From Corallococcus sp. AS-1-6 (lineage in GTDB: Bacteria > Myxococcota > Myxococcia > Myxococcales > Myxococcaceae): a stretch of 64,000 bases of DNA. The notes beneath the pieces are model-generated. The model made no database searches. It saw nothing but the letters and a program-made list of their open reading frames with translations, and had not been told where the DNA came from. A program made the translations under genes and the position numbers. Below are positions 41,351 through 50,673 of this stretch, in pieces. The stretch is taken from contig NZ_JAIQDE010000022.1 of NCBI RefSeq assembly GCF_020037015.1, positions 1-64,000 on the forward strand, in the 5' to 3' direction. Numbering within the stretch: position 1 is the first letter of the stretch; each line of letters begins with the position of its first letter.

Positions 41351-42879
41351 GCGCGGCCCACCGGGAGCTGGATGGTGAAGCAACTGCCCTGGCCGGGCTC
41401 GCTCTCCACGGTGATGCGGCCGCCGTGCGCGTCCACGATGCGCTTGCTGATGGCGAGCCCCAGGCCGCTGCCCTCCGTCTTGCGCGTGAGCAGGTTGTCC
41501 ACCCGGTAGAAGCGCTCGAAGATGCGCTTGCGGTCCTTCCTGGCGATTCCCACCCCGTTGTCCTCCACCGACAGGTTCACGTGTCCGCCGTCTCTCTGTG
41601 CCCGGAGGGCGATTTTGCGGTGGGTGGGCCCACTGTACTTGTAGGCATTCTGCAACAGGTTGAGCAGCGCGCCCGCCACCGCGACCCGGTCCACCTCCAC
41701 GTGGGGCAGCCCTTCCTCCACCTTCACGGTGAACTCCATGCCGTCGCCGTGCCGCTGCGTGCGGAAGGCCGCCACCGCCGCGTCCACCACGTTCGCCACC
41801 GGCAGCGACTCGCGCTGGTACACCTTGCGGCCGCTCTCGATGCGCGCCCAGTCCAGCACCCGCTCGATGAGGTCCGACAGGCGCTCGGTCTCCTTCGTGA
41901 GCAGGTCCAGCACCTCCTGCTGCTGCGCCGGGTCCTTCAGCCGGCCCAGGGCCAGCGTCTCGATGAACATCCGGATGGACGTGAGCGGCGTGCGCAGCTC
42001 ATGGCTCACCAGCGACACGAAGTCCGTCTTCATCCGGGACAGGCGCGCCTCGCGGTAGAGCACGCGGGCGGTGTAGCCCACGCCGAAGGTGAGCGTCAGG
42101 TAGAACAGGCCCAGCAGCACGCCGTACACGGCGCGGTTGCGCGTGGACGCGCTCGCCACCGGGTCCTCGCCCATGGGCAGCACCACCAGGCGGAAGTCCT
42201 GCAACGGCGCGGACAGCACCCGCTCCGCGAGCACCGGCGGCCCCAGCGCGTTCTGCCGCGCCTGGGCCACCTCCGACATCAGCCGGTTGACGAGCCCGCC
42301 CTCGCTGGACGTGTCGCGCGGCACGGGCAGGAGCGTGAAGCGCACGGGCTCCGACGTGGCCCGCCCCTGCGCCTTTTCCGACAGGAGCGCGTCCAGCGCC
42401 ACGCCTGACAGCCGCACGCCCCGCACGGTGGCGCCCTGGCGCTCGGCGGCCACCATCACCGCGCGGCCTCCCGTGGCGAGCGAGAAGACGGTGGGCACGG
42501 TGGGCAGCGAGGCGGCCTCCGGCACCAGCGCCGCCAGGGACTCCGCCAACTGCGGGTCCTTCGTGCGGACGAGCCCGTTCTCCACGAGGAAGGAGCCGTC
42601 CGGGTCGGACAGCTCCTGGTCATCCGGCAGCAGGAACGCCAGCCGCTCGTTGTCCACGCGCTCCAGGCGTCCGCTGCTGAGCGCGCGGGGCACCTCCGCG
42701 GACAGGTCCGCCAGCGTCCCCCGCCACGCGGCCTCCAGGCGTTTCTCCACCGCGGCGCGCTCGTTGATGATGGCCACGACGCCGAAGCCGGACAGGCCGG
42801 CTGACGGCAGCACGACCAGCAGGATGAGCAGCGCGAACGTGCGCCGGAAGCTGAGGATGACGGGCGCGGGACGAGACAC
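41347..42879 (-). CDS. membrane sensor histidine kinase
   Basis: Kinase of 510 residues, GTG 42879. Two transmembrane helices (about 13-38 and 250-272) enclose a periplasmic sensor domain of about 210 residues. The H-box SHELRTPLTSIRMF places phospho-acceptor His at 293; then come the N box (NLLQNAYKYS), G1 (VEDNGVGIARKD), F box (IFERFYRVD) and G2 (GSGLGLAISKRIVDAHGG). This is a standard HisKA/HATPase kinase with no HAMP clearly visible between TM2 and the H-box. It forms an operon with the response regulator, translationally coupled. The signal sensed is unknown. Confidence 0.94.
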   Translation of the reverse strand: MSRPAPVILSFRRTFALLILLVVLPSAGLSGFGVVAIINERAAVEKRLEAAWRGTLADLSAEVPRALSSGRLERVDNERLAFLLPDDQELSDPDGSFLVENGLVRTKDPQLAESLAALVPEAASLPTVPTVFSLATGGRAVMVAAERQGATVRGVRLSGVALDALLSEKAQGRATSEPVRFTLLPVPRDTSSEGGLVNRLMSEVAQARQNALGPPVLAERVLSAPLQDFRLVVLPMGEDPVASASTRNRAVYGVLLGLFYLTLTFGVGYTARVLYREARLSRMKTDFVSLVSHELRTPLTSIRMFIETLALGRLKDPAQQQEVLDLLTKETERLSDLIERVLDWARIESGRKVYQRESLPVANVVDAAVAAFRTQRHGDGMEFTVKVEEGLPHVEVDRVAVAGALLNLLQNAYKYSGPTHRKIALRAQRDGGHVNLSVEDNGVGIARKDRKRIFERFYRVDNLLTRKTEGSGLGLAISKRIVDAHGGRITVESEPGQGSCFTIQLPVGRA

Positions 42880-43122
42880 GACCCCCCGTGTCTACACGCG
42901 ACGGAGGTCTGGCGCTCGCGGCTTTTGGGGGAGGGGGGAGTCTTCCCGACATTGTCGGGAGGCACACGGCGGGTGGGGAAGGCGTCGACTTCGGAGGGCG
43001 GCTGGGCGAGCATGCGGGCTTCGGGACGGCGTGTGAGCAGGGCCGGCACGCTTCCGGACAGGCCGTGGGGCTCGCGCGCAGGGTGGGGCCGGAGGAGCGC
43101 GCGGAGGCCTTCGCGGGAGGGG

Positions 43123-45171
43123 ATGGCATTTCCGATGCGACGGCAGGGATGGGCCGCGCTGTGCGCGGTGACGACGCTGGTGCTGTCGGGTTGCAAGGAG
43201 CGCGAGGTGGCGGGCACCTGGAGCAACGCCTCCGGGTCCGTGGCGCTCAGCCGGGATGACTCGCTGCTCTACGTGGTGGACGCGGACAACGGCATCCTCG
43301 CCGTGGTGGACACGGCCCGCCGGGAGAAGGTGTCCGAGGTGCGGGTGGGCCCGCGCCCGGAGCGCGTGACAGTGGGCCCGGACGACACCGTGTACGTGAC
43401 GAACCGGGGCGGCCGCAGCGTGTCCGTCATCCGCAAGGGTGACGCGGTGGAGGCCGCGCGCGTCCCGGTGGGCGTGGAGCCCACGGGGATGGCGCTGTCG
43501 CCGGATGGCAGCACGCTGTACGTGGTGAACAGCGCCATGCGTGAGTCCGCCGCGAGGGGCAGCCTCACCGCCATCGACACGGGCACGCTCACGGCGCGCT
43601 GGGAGCTGCCGCTGGGCGAGGAGCCGCGCGGCATCGCGCTGCTGGAGGACGGCAGAAAGGCGGCGGTGTCGCTGTTCCGCCAGGGCGACGTGATGACGGT
43701 GGACCTGTCGGACGCGAACCGGCCCCAGGTGATGCGCGGCGGCACGGACCTGCTCGCGAAGGCCAACCGGATGCTGCCCTCCAGGACGGGCGGGTCCTCC
43801 TCGGCGGGTGATGCGCCGCTGCCCGTGGAGACGGGCCCGCGCTCCTTCCGGTCGCGCGGCATGGTGGACCTGTTGAGCGCTCCGGACGGCCGGCGCCTCT
43901 TCGCGCCGGTGCTGTGGTCGCGCGAGGACCCCCTGGGCGGACCCGTGGACGGCCGCGGACCCAATCCCGGGGACTCCATGTACGGCGGCGGGACGCCCTG
44001 CGGCGCGGCGGCCGGTGGCGGCGTGGTGGCCGCGGGCCTCATCACCTTCGACGCGGAGGACGACGCGCCCCGGCCGGTGGTGGACGACCTGGACGAGTGC
44101 AAGCCGCCGCCGGAGGAGAAGCCGGACTACCCCACGTCGCTCATCGCGAGCCCGTCGTTCAAGGAGCCCCTGCAGGGGCCGGCGGCGGCGGTGGTGGACC
44201 CCACGGGCGCGTGGCTGTTCCTGGTGAACCAGGACTCGAACAACGTGGCCGTCCTGCCCTCGTGGCGCCGCTCCGGTTCGGACCTGGTGAGTGAGGGGAG
44301 CCCGGTGCGGCAGTTGGTGTCCGTGGGCGCGGGCCCCAACGGCATCGCGCTCACGCGGGACGGGCGCAAGGCCTACGTCTACAACGCGTTCGACCACACG
44401 GTCAGCACGCTGGGGGCCAGCGGGGACGCGTTGGGGGACATCCGCGAGGAGGGCGAGCGCCTGGTCATCGCGGGCGACACGCTGTCGCCGATGGCGGCGG
44501 CGGGCCGGCGGTTGTTCTTCAGCGCGGTGGATGCGCGGATGACCAGCCCGGCCGTGGCGGTGTCCTGCGCGTCGTGCCACCTGGAGGGCCGCGAGGACGG
44601 CCACGTGTGGGGCTTCCCGGACGGGCCGCGCCAGACGCCCAGCCTGGCGGGGCGCATGACCACGGCGACGGCGCCCTTCCACTGGAGCGGCGAGTTCTCC
44701 GCGCTGGGGGACTTCATGAGCGCCACGGTGAAGGACCGCATGGGCGGCCAGGAGCTGGACGAGGACACGGTGGCGAAGCTGGGGGCGTTCATCGACGCCA
44801 TCCCCGCGCCGGACAACGCGTTCCGGGGCGAGCCGCTGACGGCGTCCCAGGCGCGCGGGGCCGCCCTCTTCACTCAGGCGAAGTGCGACACGTGCCACAC
44901 GGGCGCGGCGCTCACGGACAACCGCAACGTGGACGTGGGCACGTTCGTGCTCTCGGGCGTGCTTCAGGACGCGGCGGCGGTCATCAAGACGGGGCTCAAC
45001 ACGCCGTCGTTGCTGGGCGTGGGCCGCACCGCGCCGTACCTGCATGATGGCAGCGCGCCCACGCTCAAGGCCCGCCTGATGAACGGCCGGGAGACGAACC
45101 AGCACGGCATGACCGCGCAGTTGTCCGACGCGGACATGGACGACCTGGTGGCGTACCTGGAGACGCTGTAG
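43123..45171 (+). CDS. beta-propeller / di-heme cytochrome c lipoprotein
   Basis: Lipoprotein of 682 residues from ATG 43123; ATG 43135 is also possible. Lipobox VLSGC. YVTN-type propeller repeats (VALSRDDSLLYVVDADNGIL, MALSPDGSTLYVVNSA, GIALTRDGRKAYVYNAFDH) occupy residues 30-460. Two heme sites follow: CASCH near 482 and CDTCH near 588, with GRTAPYLHDGSAPTLKAR typical of cytochrome c peroxidase/MauG-like C-terminal domains. The design matches the protein at 15504-17813, except that this one is lipid-anchored. It should be a periplasmic or outer-membrane redox protein; substrate unknown. The divergent kinase gene starts 243 bases away. Confidence 0.82.
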   Translation: MAFPMRRQGWAALCAVTTLVLSGCKEREVAGTWSNASGSVALSRDDSLLYVVDADNGILAVVDTARREKVSEVRVGPRPERVTVGPDDTVYVTNRGGRSVSVIRKGDAVEAARVPVGVEPTGMALSPDGSTLYVVNSAMRESAARGSLTAIDTGTLTARWELPLGEEPRGIALLEDGRKAAVSLFRQGDVMTVDLSDANRPQVMRGGTDLLAKANRMLPSRTGGSSSAGDAPLPVETGPRSFRSRGMVDLLSAPDGRRLFAPVLWSREDPLGGPVDGRGPNPGDSMYGGGTPCGAAAGGGVVAAGLITFDAEDDAPRPVVDDLDECKPPPEEKPDYPTSLIASPSFKEPLQGPAAAVVDPTGAWLFLVNQDSNNVAVLPSWRRSGSDLVSEGSPVRQLVSVGAGPNGIALTRDGRKAYVYNAFDHTVSTLGASGDALGDIREEGERLVIAGDTLSPMAAAGRRLFFSAVDARMTSPAVAVSCASCHLEGREDGHVWGFPDGPRQTPSLAGRMTTATAPFHWSGEFSALGDFMSATVKDRMGGQELDEDTVAKLGAFIDAIPAPDNAFRGEPLTASQARGAALFTQAKCDTCHTGAALTDNRNVDVGTFVLSGVLQDAAAVIKTGLNTPSLLGVGRTAPYLHDGSAPTLKARLMNGRETNQHGMTAQLSDADMDDLVAYLETL

Positions 45172-45192
45172 CAGGGAAAGCGCGAACCGCAT

Positions 45193-45227
45193 CGGCGCGA
45201 TCATCTCACCTGGAGATGGTCGCGCCG
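45193..45227. terminator. bidirectional terminator hairpin
   Basis: CGGCGCGATCATCTC (45193-45207) pairs with GAGATGGTCGCGCCG (45213-45227), a 15-base stem with a single T-G wobble and a 5-base loop. It lies between convergent stops at 45171 and 45241. Confidence 0.72.
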
Positions 45228-45240
45228 TGCGAAGGGTCTG

Positions 45241-47397
45241 CTACTGGTCGAGCACGGAGATCCGGTCGACCTTCACGTATGACGTGTCATACCACTTGAT
45301 CCGCGTCTCGATTTCATGGCGCAGTCGGCCGTCCAGCGAGAATTCCAGTGAGAAGTCTTGATAGGCGAATGGCTGGGTGAAGGCCGAGCGGGCGATGAGC
45401 TTGGATGCGATGATGGTATCTGTCGTCCTGTCGTACACTTCAATGTTGGCGATGTTTCCGCCGGTTGTCGTGACGTCGATCATCATTCGAAACACCGCGA
45501 GTTTGTTTCCGTCACCCCAATAATTGGCATAGGGGCCGTAGATCAGATAGCCCGCGCTGTCGAAGGCGGTGTTGGCGGACCAGCCATCGCCGTCCAGTCG
45601 GCCCATGCCCTTTGATAGGCCGCTACCCTCTGCCTCGTAAATGAAAGGTGGGGTGGGGCCGGAGGGGAAACTGATTCGACGGACCGCTTCGATGGAGCGG
45701 GTGCCTCCTGAGATGGGGACTGAAATACCCCGGTGGAGGACTCCGCCGCCAATCTCCATGCCACCATGAACGGCACAGGCACAGAAGCCCGTGTCGGCAT
45801 TATCGGAGGGTCCCAGGTGTTGCATCTTGAGCGAGTCTCCCAACGAGTCCCGGCCTCGAGCACTCCACGAGAGCGCCGTTCCCACCCAGCCCCAAACTTC
45901 GTCTTGGCTGGGCGAGGCAGGAGGCCTCCGCGCGGTCCAGATGTCAGCAGGGAAGATGTATGGCGCGACGGCGGTGGTCATGATCAAAGTATTGTCAGGG
46001 CGAACGGCATGGAACAGGTTGGCTTTGGTCGGTTGTGTCGCGGGAAATTTCGATAGAACAATGCCGCCGACGACGGACCAGATCTCCTCACCAAAGTCGG
46101 GGTTCCCCGCAGGATTATCGAATTGGTAGGTCCGGTCGAAATAGGGCTGGTCGCCATGAAGAACGTAGCCGAGCCTCAGATAGACGGGACGACGCTCGCC
46201 GTCCGCGAAGAGGAGATCCTGGTGACAATGGTCTCCTTCTTGAATTCCATCGCGCGCAGCGTCCGACTCCTTGGTGATGGGGGCTTGGTAGACAATTCGA
46301 AGGGAACGCCCGGTCTGTTCGCGCACGAGCGGAGGCAGCTTCCGGGCCCAGGCCGTACGATTTCGATTGCAGGCGGTCCAGTGCGGAACGTCCGGATCCG
46401 TGATGGGGGCTGCCTCATTGATGCTGTACCAATTGCAGATCCGGCGGGCGCAAGCACTTCCTGTGCAACTCTCATCTTCATCGCATTGTCCGTTGCCGTT
46501 GGGGTCTTCGCCAAGTTCTGGGATTTCATGAGGCAGTTCGTAGTGCTCAGCGCCGCTGTAGCCAGTCATCCAGGTCCCATTTCCATCTTCCGCGACACCC
46601 AGGAAGTTGATGGGCCGGTGAGTCAAGGGGGTCTCATGGAAAAAGCCTAGGGCATTGCCAGTGGCGCCATTCAGAAGCCAGAGGCCATTCATCTTGCCGT
46701 AGAATCCGGTCTGGTCAATCCATGCCATGTAATGTTTGCCGACGAAGATAATGTCGTTGGCGTTCGGTCCGTCCCGCCGGATCTGGGATAGAACAGGATC
46801 GTAGGTTCCGAATCCCAGGCCTCCGAGCGCACGTGTGACCAGCGTCTGAACATGCGCGTTTGTGCTGTCGGTGAGGTTTTCGATGGGAGCCTGACCCGCC
46901 GTGAAGTCATCAATGTATACCGTGACCTTGTCGATATTCATAAAAGCCCTATCGAGCCAGCGAACCCGGGTCTCCACCCGCTGGTTTGAGCAGGTCGTGA
47001 GATCGAACCAGAGCGCGAAATCCTGATACTGGAATGGGTGGGCGAAATCTCCTCTCAGGATGTCATGGGTCGCCAGGACCTTGTCCGTGTCGTAGCAGTA
47101 GATGTCAATGGTGGCGACGGTTAGGTTGTTGTATGTGGTGTCGTCGACCATGAGCCGGAAGACAGCCTTTCCTGCGCCCGAGCCCCAATTCGTTGCATAG
47201 GGTCCGTAGGTGAGATGGCCCGTGCTCTGGCTTGCCACGTTGGCGGCCCATCCGGATGCGTCAGCGTAGCCAATACCGTGGTTGAGATCTGTCTCCGCTT
47301 CGTAGGTGAAGGTTCTGTCGAAGGTCTCCGCTGTGGCCGGAAGCGGTGTGAGATGAATGAGGATGGCAAGGAGCAGAAAAGGCTTGAGTCTTGTCAT
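45241..47397 (-). CDS. large secreted protein with duplicated terminal CBM-like modules
   Basis: Secreted protein of 718 residues; ATG 47397 starts the signal peptide (FLLLAILIHLTPLPATA), though no good ribosome site is seen. Two similar modules flank the protein: residues about 30-170 (FTYEAETDLNHGIGYADASGWAAN, LTYGPYATNWG) and 585-718 (FIYEAEGSGLSKGMGRLDGDGWSAN, LIYGPYANYWG). Both open with YEAE, as carbohydrate-binding modules of the CBM6/35 type do. The core (170-580) has an acidic loop (EDPNGNGQCDEDESC), several cysteines and Trp-rich strands, but no recognised catalytic motif. The gene is lower in GC and uses more AT-ending codons than its neighbours, suggesting acquisition. Confidence 0.72.
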   Translation of the reverse strand: MTRLKPFLLLAILIHLTPLPATAETFDRTFTYEAETDLNHGIGYADASGWAANVASQSTGHLTYGPYATNWGSGAGKAVFRLMVDDTTYNNLTVATIDIYCYDTDKVLATHDILRGDFAHPFQYQDFALWFDLTTCSNQRVETRVRWLDRAFMNIDKVTVYIDDFTAGQAPIENLTDSTNAHVQTLVTRALGGLGFGTYDPVLSQIRRDGPNANDIIFVGKHYMAWIDQTGFYGKMNGLWLLNGATGNALGFFHETPLTHRPINFLGVAEDGNGTWMTGYSGAEHYELPHEIPELGEDPNGNGQCDEDESCTGSACARRICNWYSINEAAPITDPDVPHWTACNRNRTAWARKLPPLVREQTGRSLRIVYQAPITKESDAARDGIQEGDHCHQDLLFADGERRPVYLRLGYVLHGDQPYFDRTYQFDNPAGNPDFGEEIWSVVGGIVLSKFPATQPTKANLFHAVRPDNTLIMTTAVAPYIFPADIWTARRPPASPSQDEVWGWVGTALSWSARGRDSLGDSLKMQHLGPSDNADTGFCACAVHGGMEIGGGVLHRGISVPISGGTRSIEAVRRISFPSGPTPPFIYEAEGSGLSKGMGRLDGDGWSANTAFDSAGYLIYGPYANYWGDGNKLAVFRMMIDVTTTGGNIANIEVYDRTTDTIIASKLIARSAFTQPFAYQDFSLEFSLDGRLRHEIETRIKWYDTSYVKVDRISVLDQ

Positions 47398-47571
47398 GGT
47401 GTCGTCGCGAAAGCGCATGTGGATGCGTGGAAGACAGGGGCGAGGAGGGCTCAGAGGAGAAGCCATCCCGTCGTGAAGGGGCCGGGAGAACGCAGGCGCC
47501 CGTGATGGTTGCTTGCTGACGACTATTGCTGGAGACGCGAGACGGCGGTGTTCAAGGAACAGGGTGCTTGC

Positions 47572-48717
47572 ATGAGCAATGCCGTCGGTACATCGTGGCC
47601 GCCGCTTATGAGTTCCCCCTCACAGGTCGCGGGGTCGTCCCATTCCAGGATTGCGTACGCGTCCTGGGGGCTCGTGGTGCTGACCCTGGTCCACCACTTC
47701 GGACTCTGGGCGTGGACGGCGTGGCGCCGGGACATTCCTCCGCTCCTGGTGTTGGATCGCTGGGACTCGCACCACTACAGCACGCTAGTGTTGGAGGGGT
47801 ACTCATGGCCCCTCTGGGCGTTCCTTCCGCTGTACCCGGGGCTGGTCTGGCTGGTGTGGCAGGGACTGGAGGGCACGCTGCCGCCCCAGGTCGTCGGCGC
47901 GGCCCTGTCCACGGTCTGCCTGCTGGGCTTCGTCGCGTGGAACACCCACCAGGCGCGGCAGGGGCCAGTGCGCGAAGGGATGACGGCCCGGACGCCTTGG
48001 GGGTGGTTCGTCTTCCTCTACGGTCCCGCCAGCTTCACGCTTCACTCGCACCACACGGAGGGCCTCTTTCTGCTCCTGTCGTTCGGGGCCCTTGCGTGTG
48101 CTTCGCGTAGGCAGTTCCTGCCCTCCGTCGTACTGGTTTCACTCTGCATCTTCACCCGGAACCAGGGCTGCTTCGTGGCGATCGCCGCCGCGCTCCTGGC
48201 TGCCCTGCGCGAGCCAACGTGGCGCGAGCGCTTCGTGCGGTTTTGCCTCATGGGGTGTCTAGCGCTGGTGGCGTTCGGGGGGTTGCTCGCCTTCGAGTGG
48301 AGCCGCTCCGGTGACCCCTTCATGTTCTTGAAGGCCCAGCGGGAGTGGAACCACGTGGATTCTCTCTGGGGCGTCATCCGGGGGCTGTGGTTCGGCAATC
48401 CCTGGCACAAAGGATTCAGCGGCTGGCTGGTGCTGCGGAATGTCTTCGGGGCGGCGTGGCTGATATTCGGGGTGATGTTGTGGCGCCGAGACCGGGCCCT
48501 GGGGCTTTATGTGCTGCTGTCGCTGCTGGTGATGCTGCCTCAAGGCGACCTGGGAAATGCCTTCCGCTTTGGCGCGGTGCTCTTCCCCGTCATGTTCGTC
48601 GCGGGCGATTGGCTGGCCACGCGTCCCAAGGCGTTGCGCTGGACGGTGGCGCTCCTGCTTGTGTGGCTCAACCACAAGGTCACCCATGCCTATGCCATCG
48701 CGAAGTGGCCCTACTGA
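47572..48717 (+). CDS. polytopic membrane protein, PIG-V-like glycosyltransferase
   Basis: Membrane protein of 381 residues with about nine transmembrane helices. The first loop has LDRWDSHHYSTLVLEGY followed by FLPLYPGLVW. This is the RWDxxHY...GY...PLYP signature of PIG-V/GPI-mannosyltransferase-like GT-C enzymes, where the Asp is catalytic and sugar comes from a lipid-linked donor. ATG 47572 is chosen from the ACMSNAV context; 47509 and 47605 are alternatives. GC is lower than in surrounding core genes, as in the divergent gene at 45241. It may glycosylate a surface lipid or protein; substrate unknown. Confidence 0.75.
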   Translation: MSNAVGTSWPPLMSSPSQVAGSSHSRIAYASWGLVVLTLVHHFGLWAWTAWRRDIPPLLVLDRWDSHHYSTLVLEGYSWPLWAFLPLYPGLVWLVWQGLEGTLPPQVVGAALSTVCLLGFVAWNTHQARQGPVREGMTARTPWGWFVFLYGPASFTLHSHHTEGLFLLLSFGALACASRRQFLPSVVLVSLCIFTRNQGCFVAIAAALLAALREPTWRERFVRFCLMGCLALVAFGGLLAFEWSRSGDPFMFLKAQREWNHVDSLWGVIRGLWFGNPWHKGFSGWLVLRNVFGAAWLIFGVMLWRRDRALGLYVLLSLLVMLPQGDLGNAFRFGAVLFPVMFVAGDWLATRPKALRWTVALLLVWLNHKVTHAYAIAKWPY

Positions 48718-48731
48718 GCAGGGCCGCTCAG

Positions 48732-49511
48732 CTACTGCTGGGGGGCGGCTGTCGAGGGCGCCGCAGGCTTCTGCGCAGCCGGTGCGGGCACCACGGGCTT
48801 CGGTCCGGCAGGGCGCGGGGCGGGGACGGGCGGCGGTGTCCGGGTGTCCGATGGCGCGGAGAGCAGCGCCGGTGACCCCGCGCGCGGCGCGGTGAGGCTG
48901 CCCATCGGCTCCAACGGCTCAGCCGGGAGGAGGCTGTCCCCCGCGTCCGCAGGAAGCTCCGTGCCCGCGTCCGCCGTGGCCTCCCCCACGCCGTGATTCG
49001 ACGTCACCGCGAGCCGGGCCACGTCCATCGCCCGGTCGGGATCATCCCCCAGCCAGGTCACGACCACGACGCACGGCGTGTCGTCATCCCACGTCACCAC
49101 CTGCGTCATGCCCTGCACGGGGTTGCGGCGCGCGGCGGCCCGGCCCAGCGCCGGAATCTCCTCACCGCCCGCGTTCAACGTGGGCGCGAGCAGCGCGCGA
49201 ACATCCGCGGTCGCGTACTGCGGCTGGCAGTCATACGCCACCGACACGGACACATCCGCCAGCGCCGCCGAACGCAGCGAGCACACGGGCCCGCACGTGG
49301 GACACGCGCGCTCCTCCTTCATCGTGAAGCCGTTCAACGTCAGGTCGCGCAGGTCCGCCGGCAGCAGCTCCTCGCACGAGGGCAGGGTCAGCGTGGAGGG
49401 CCGCCCCGGCGGTCCGATGGCTCCCGCGTCCGACGCGCCCGTGCCCGCACCGGGCCTGCTGCACGCGCCCAGGGCGAGCGCCATCAGCAGTGCACCCCGT
49501 CCGACCCTCAT
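48732..49511 (-). CDS. lipoprotein with Pro/Ala-rich tail, unknown function
   Basis: Lipoprotein of 259 residues; ATG 49511 has GAGGAG ten bases upstream and lipobox LALGAC. The globular part (about 45-180) carries paired cysteines (LPSCEEL, ERACPTCGPVCSL, AYDCQPQ, DTPCVVVV) and a mixed alpha/beta pattern. The last 80 residues are Pro/Ala/Asp-rich and probably disordered, ending in repeated PAAP units. No family recognised. It is divergent from the outer-membrane protein at 49697, with 185 bases between. Confidence 0.7.
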   Translation of the reverse strand: MRVGRGALLMALALGACSRPGAGTGASDAGAIGPPGRPSTLTLPSCEELLPADLRDLTLNGFTMKEERACPTCGPVCSLRSAALADVSVSVAYDCQPQYATADVRALLAPTLNAGGEEIPALGRAAARRNPVQGMTQVVTWDDDTPCVVVVTWLGDDPDRAMDVARLAVTSNHGVGEATADAGTELPADAGDSLLPAEPLEPMGSLTAPRAGSPALLSAPSDTRTPPPVPAPRPAGPKPVVPAPAAQKPAAPSTAAPQQ

Positions 49512-49696
49512 CCCGTTGGCTCTCCTCACCGACGCCATGCGCGCGGGCGCGGATGGTAGACCGTGCCCGGCCCCCGTCATCAGCATTGTGGCGCGGCTGC
49601 CGCTTTCCTGACGCGACCGGATGGCGGGGGAGAGGTCGGGCAGGCCGGCCTCGTTCACGGCCGGAGCGTGGGCTAGGCTGCCTGCCTTCTTCCACC

Positions 49697-50644
49697 ATGC
49701 GCCTCCCCGGTCTCCTCAGCCTGTCGCTCCTGGCCCTGGCGCCCGCCCCCTCCGCCCGCGCCCAGACGCCCAGTCCGCCTCCCCGGAGCGCGACCCCTGA
49801 CGAGTCCTGGAGCGAACCCGGCCAGCCCGCTCCCGAAGCGCCGCGCCCCCAGGCGGCCCCCGCCGGGGAAGAGCCCTCGCGCGTCCAGCCGCCACCCGAA
49901 GCGGAAGGGTGGGAGTCCTTCCCCGGCGCCTCCGCCCCCACGCCCGCGCCGCCTCCGCCGCCCCGGGCCCCGCCGCCGCTGCCCGCCGAGCCGCCTCCCG
50001 CGAGCCCCGTGAAGCCTCCCCGTCCGCCCCTGGCCCCCAACCGCTACGGGCTCTACGGCGGCCGGTCATTGGGCTCCGGACACGCGGGCGTGGGCATGTC
50101 GCTGGGCTTCCCCTTCGTGTCCGCGCGCGGCGTGTACGGCGTGCTGGAGCACCTGGACCTGGGGCTGGGCGTGGACACCGTCTACGGCCTGATGACCGAA
50201 GTGCGCGCCAGCGCCCGCCTCACCGTCCTGGACAGCGACAACGTCAGCCTCGCCGTCGTGGTGGACGGCGGCCGCGCGTTCTTCGCGCGGCCTCCCGACA
50301 CCGAGGACAAGGGCGCGCGCTACCTGAGCGGCCGGCGCGACTGGAACGTGGCCCCGGGGCTGGTGACGTCCTTCCAGGGCGACAGCCCGCGCGCGTGGCG
50401 GCCGTTCCTGGACGTCCGCGCCCTGATGGCCTTCGACATGGACCCCATCCAGAGGGATCCGCTGTCCGGCATGCCGCCCGCCTGGAAGCTGGATGCGGCC
50501 GTCCTCGTCCGGCTGGGCGCGGAGTTTCCCGTCGGAGAGAAGACGTCCTACGCTGTCTCGCTCGGTGGCGACTTCCGCAGCCGCTCCACGGACGCGGAGT
50601 TCATGCCCACGCTGTCCGTGGGCGTGGTGTCCACGCTGTTCTGA
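49697..50644 (+). CDS. outer-membrane protein with Pro-rich N-terminal linker
   Basis: Protein of 315 residues starting at ATG 49697 with a signal peptide (LLSLSLLALAPAPSARAQ). Residues 25-115 are almost entirely Pro/Ala/Glu and probably span the periplasm or peptidoglycan. The C-terminal 200 residues have alternating strands typical of a beta-barrel (SLGSGHAGVGMSLGFPFVSARG, HLDLGLGVDTVYG, ARLTVLDSDNVSLAVVVDGG). They end in LSVGVVSTLF, a C-terminal Phe as in outer-membrane porins. It is 29 bases upstream of gpsA on the same strand. Function unknown. Confidence 0.74.
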   Translation: MRLPGLLSLSLLALAPAPSARAQTPSPPPRSATPDESWSEPGQPAPEAPRPQAAPAGEEPSRVQPPPEAEGWESFPGASAPTPAPPPPPRAPPPLPAEPPPASPVKPPRPPLAPNRYGLYGGRSLGSGHAGVGMSLGFPFVSARGVYGVLEHLDLGLGVDTVYGLMTEVRASARLTVLDSDNVSLAVVVDGGRAFFARPPDTEDKGARYLSGRRDWNVAPGLVTSFQGDSPRAWRPFLDVRALMAFDMDPIQRDPLSGMPPAWKLDAAVLVRLGAEFPVGEKTSYAVSLGGDFRSRSTDAEFMPTLSVGVVSTLF

Positions 50645-50673
50645 AATCCCCCCTCTCGACCCGAGGTCATCTC

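Noticed and set aside
45241-48717. Prophage or insertion sequence in the low-GC segment
   Set aside because: No transposase, integrase, phage gene or terminal inverted repeats were seen; only composition is unusual.
49909-50673. Upstream extension of GpsA
   Set aside because: This part is an alternative frame of the outer-membrane protein gene; GpsA families begin at the nucleotide-binding fold starting at 50674.
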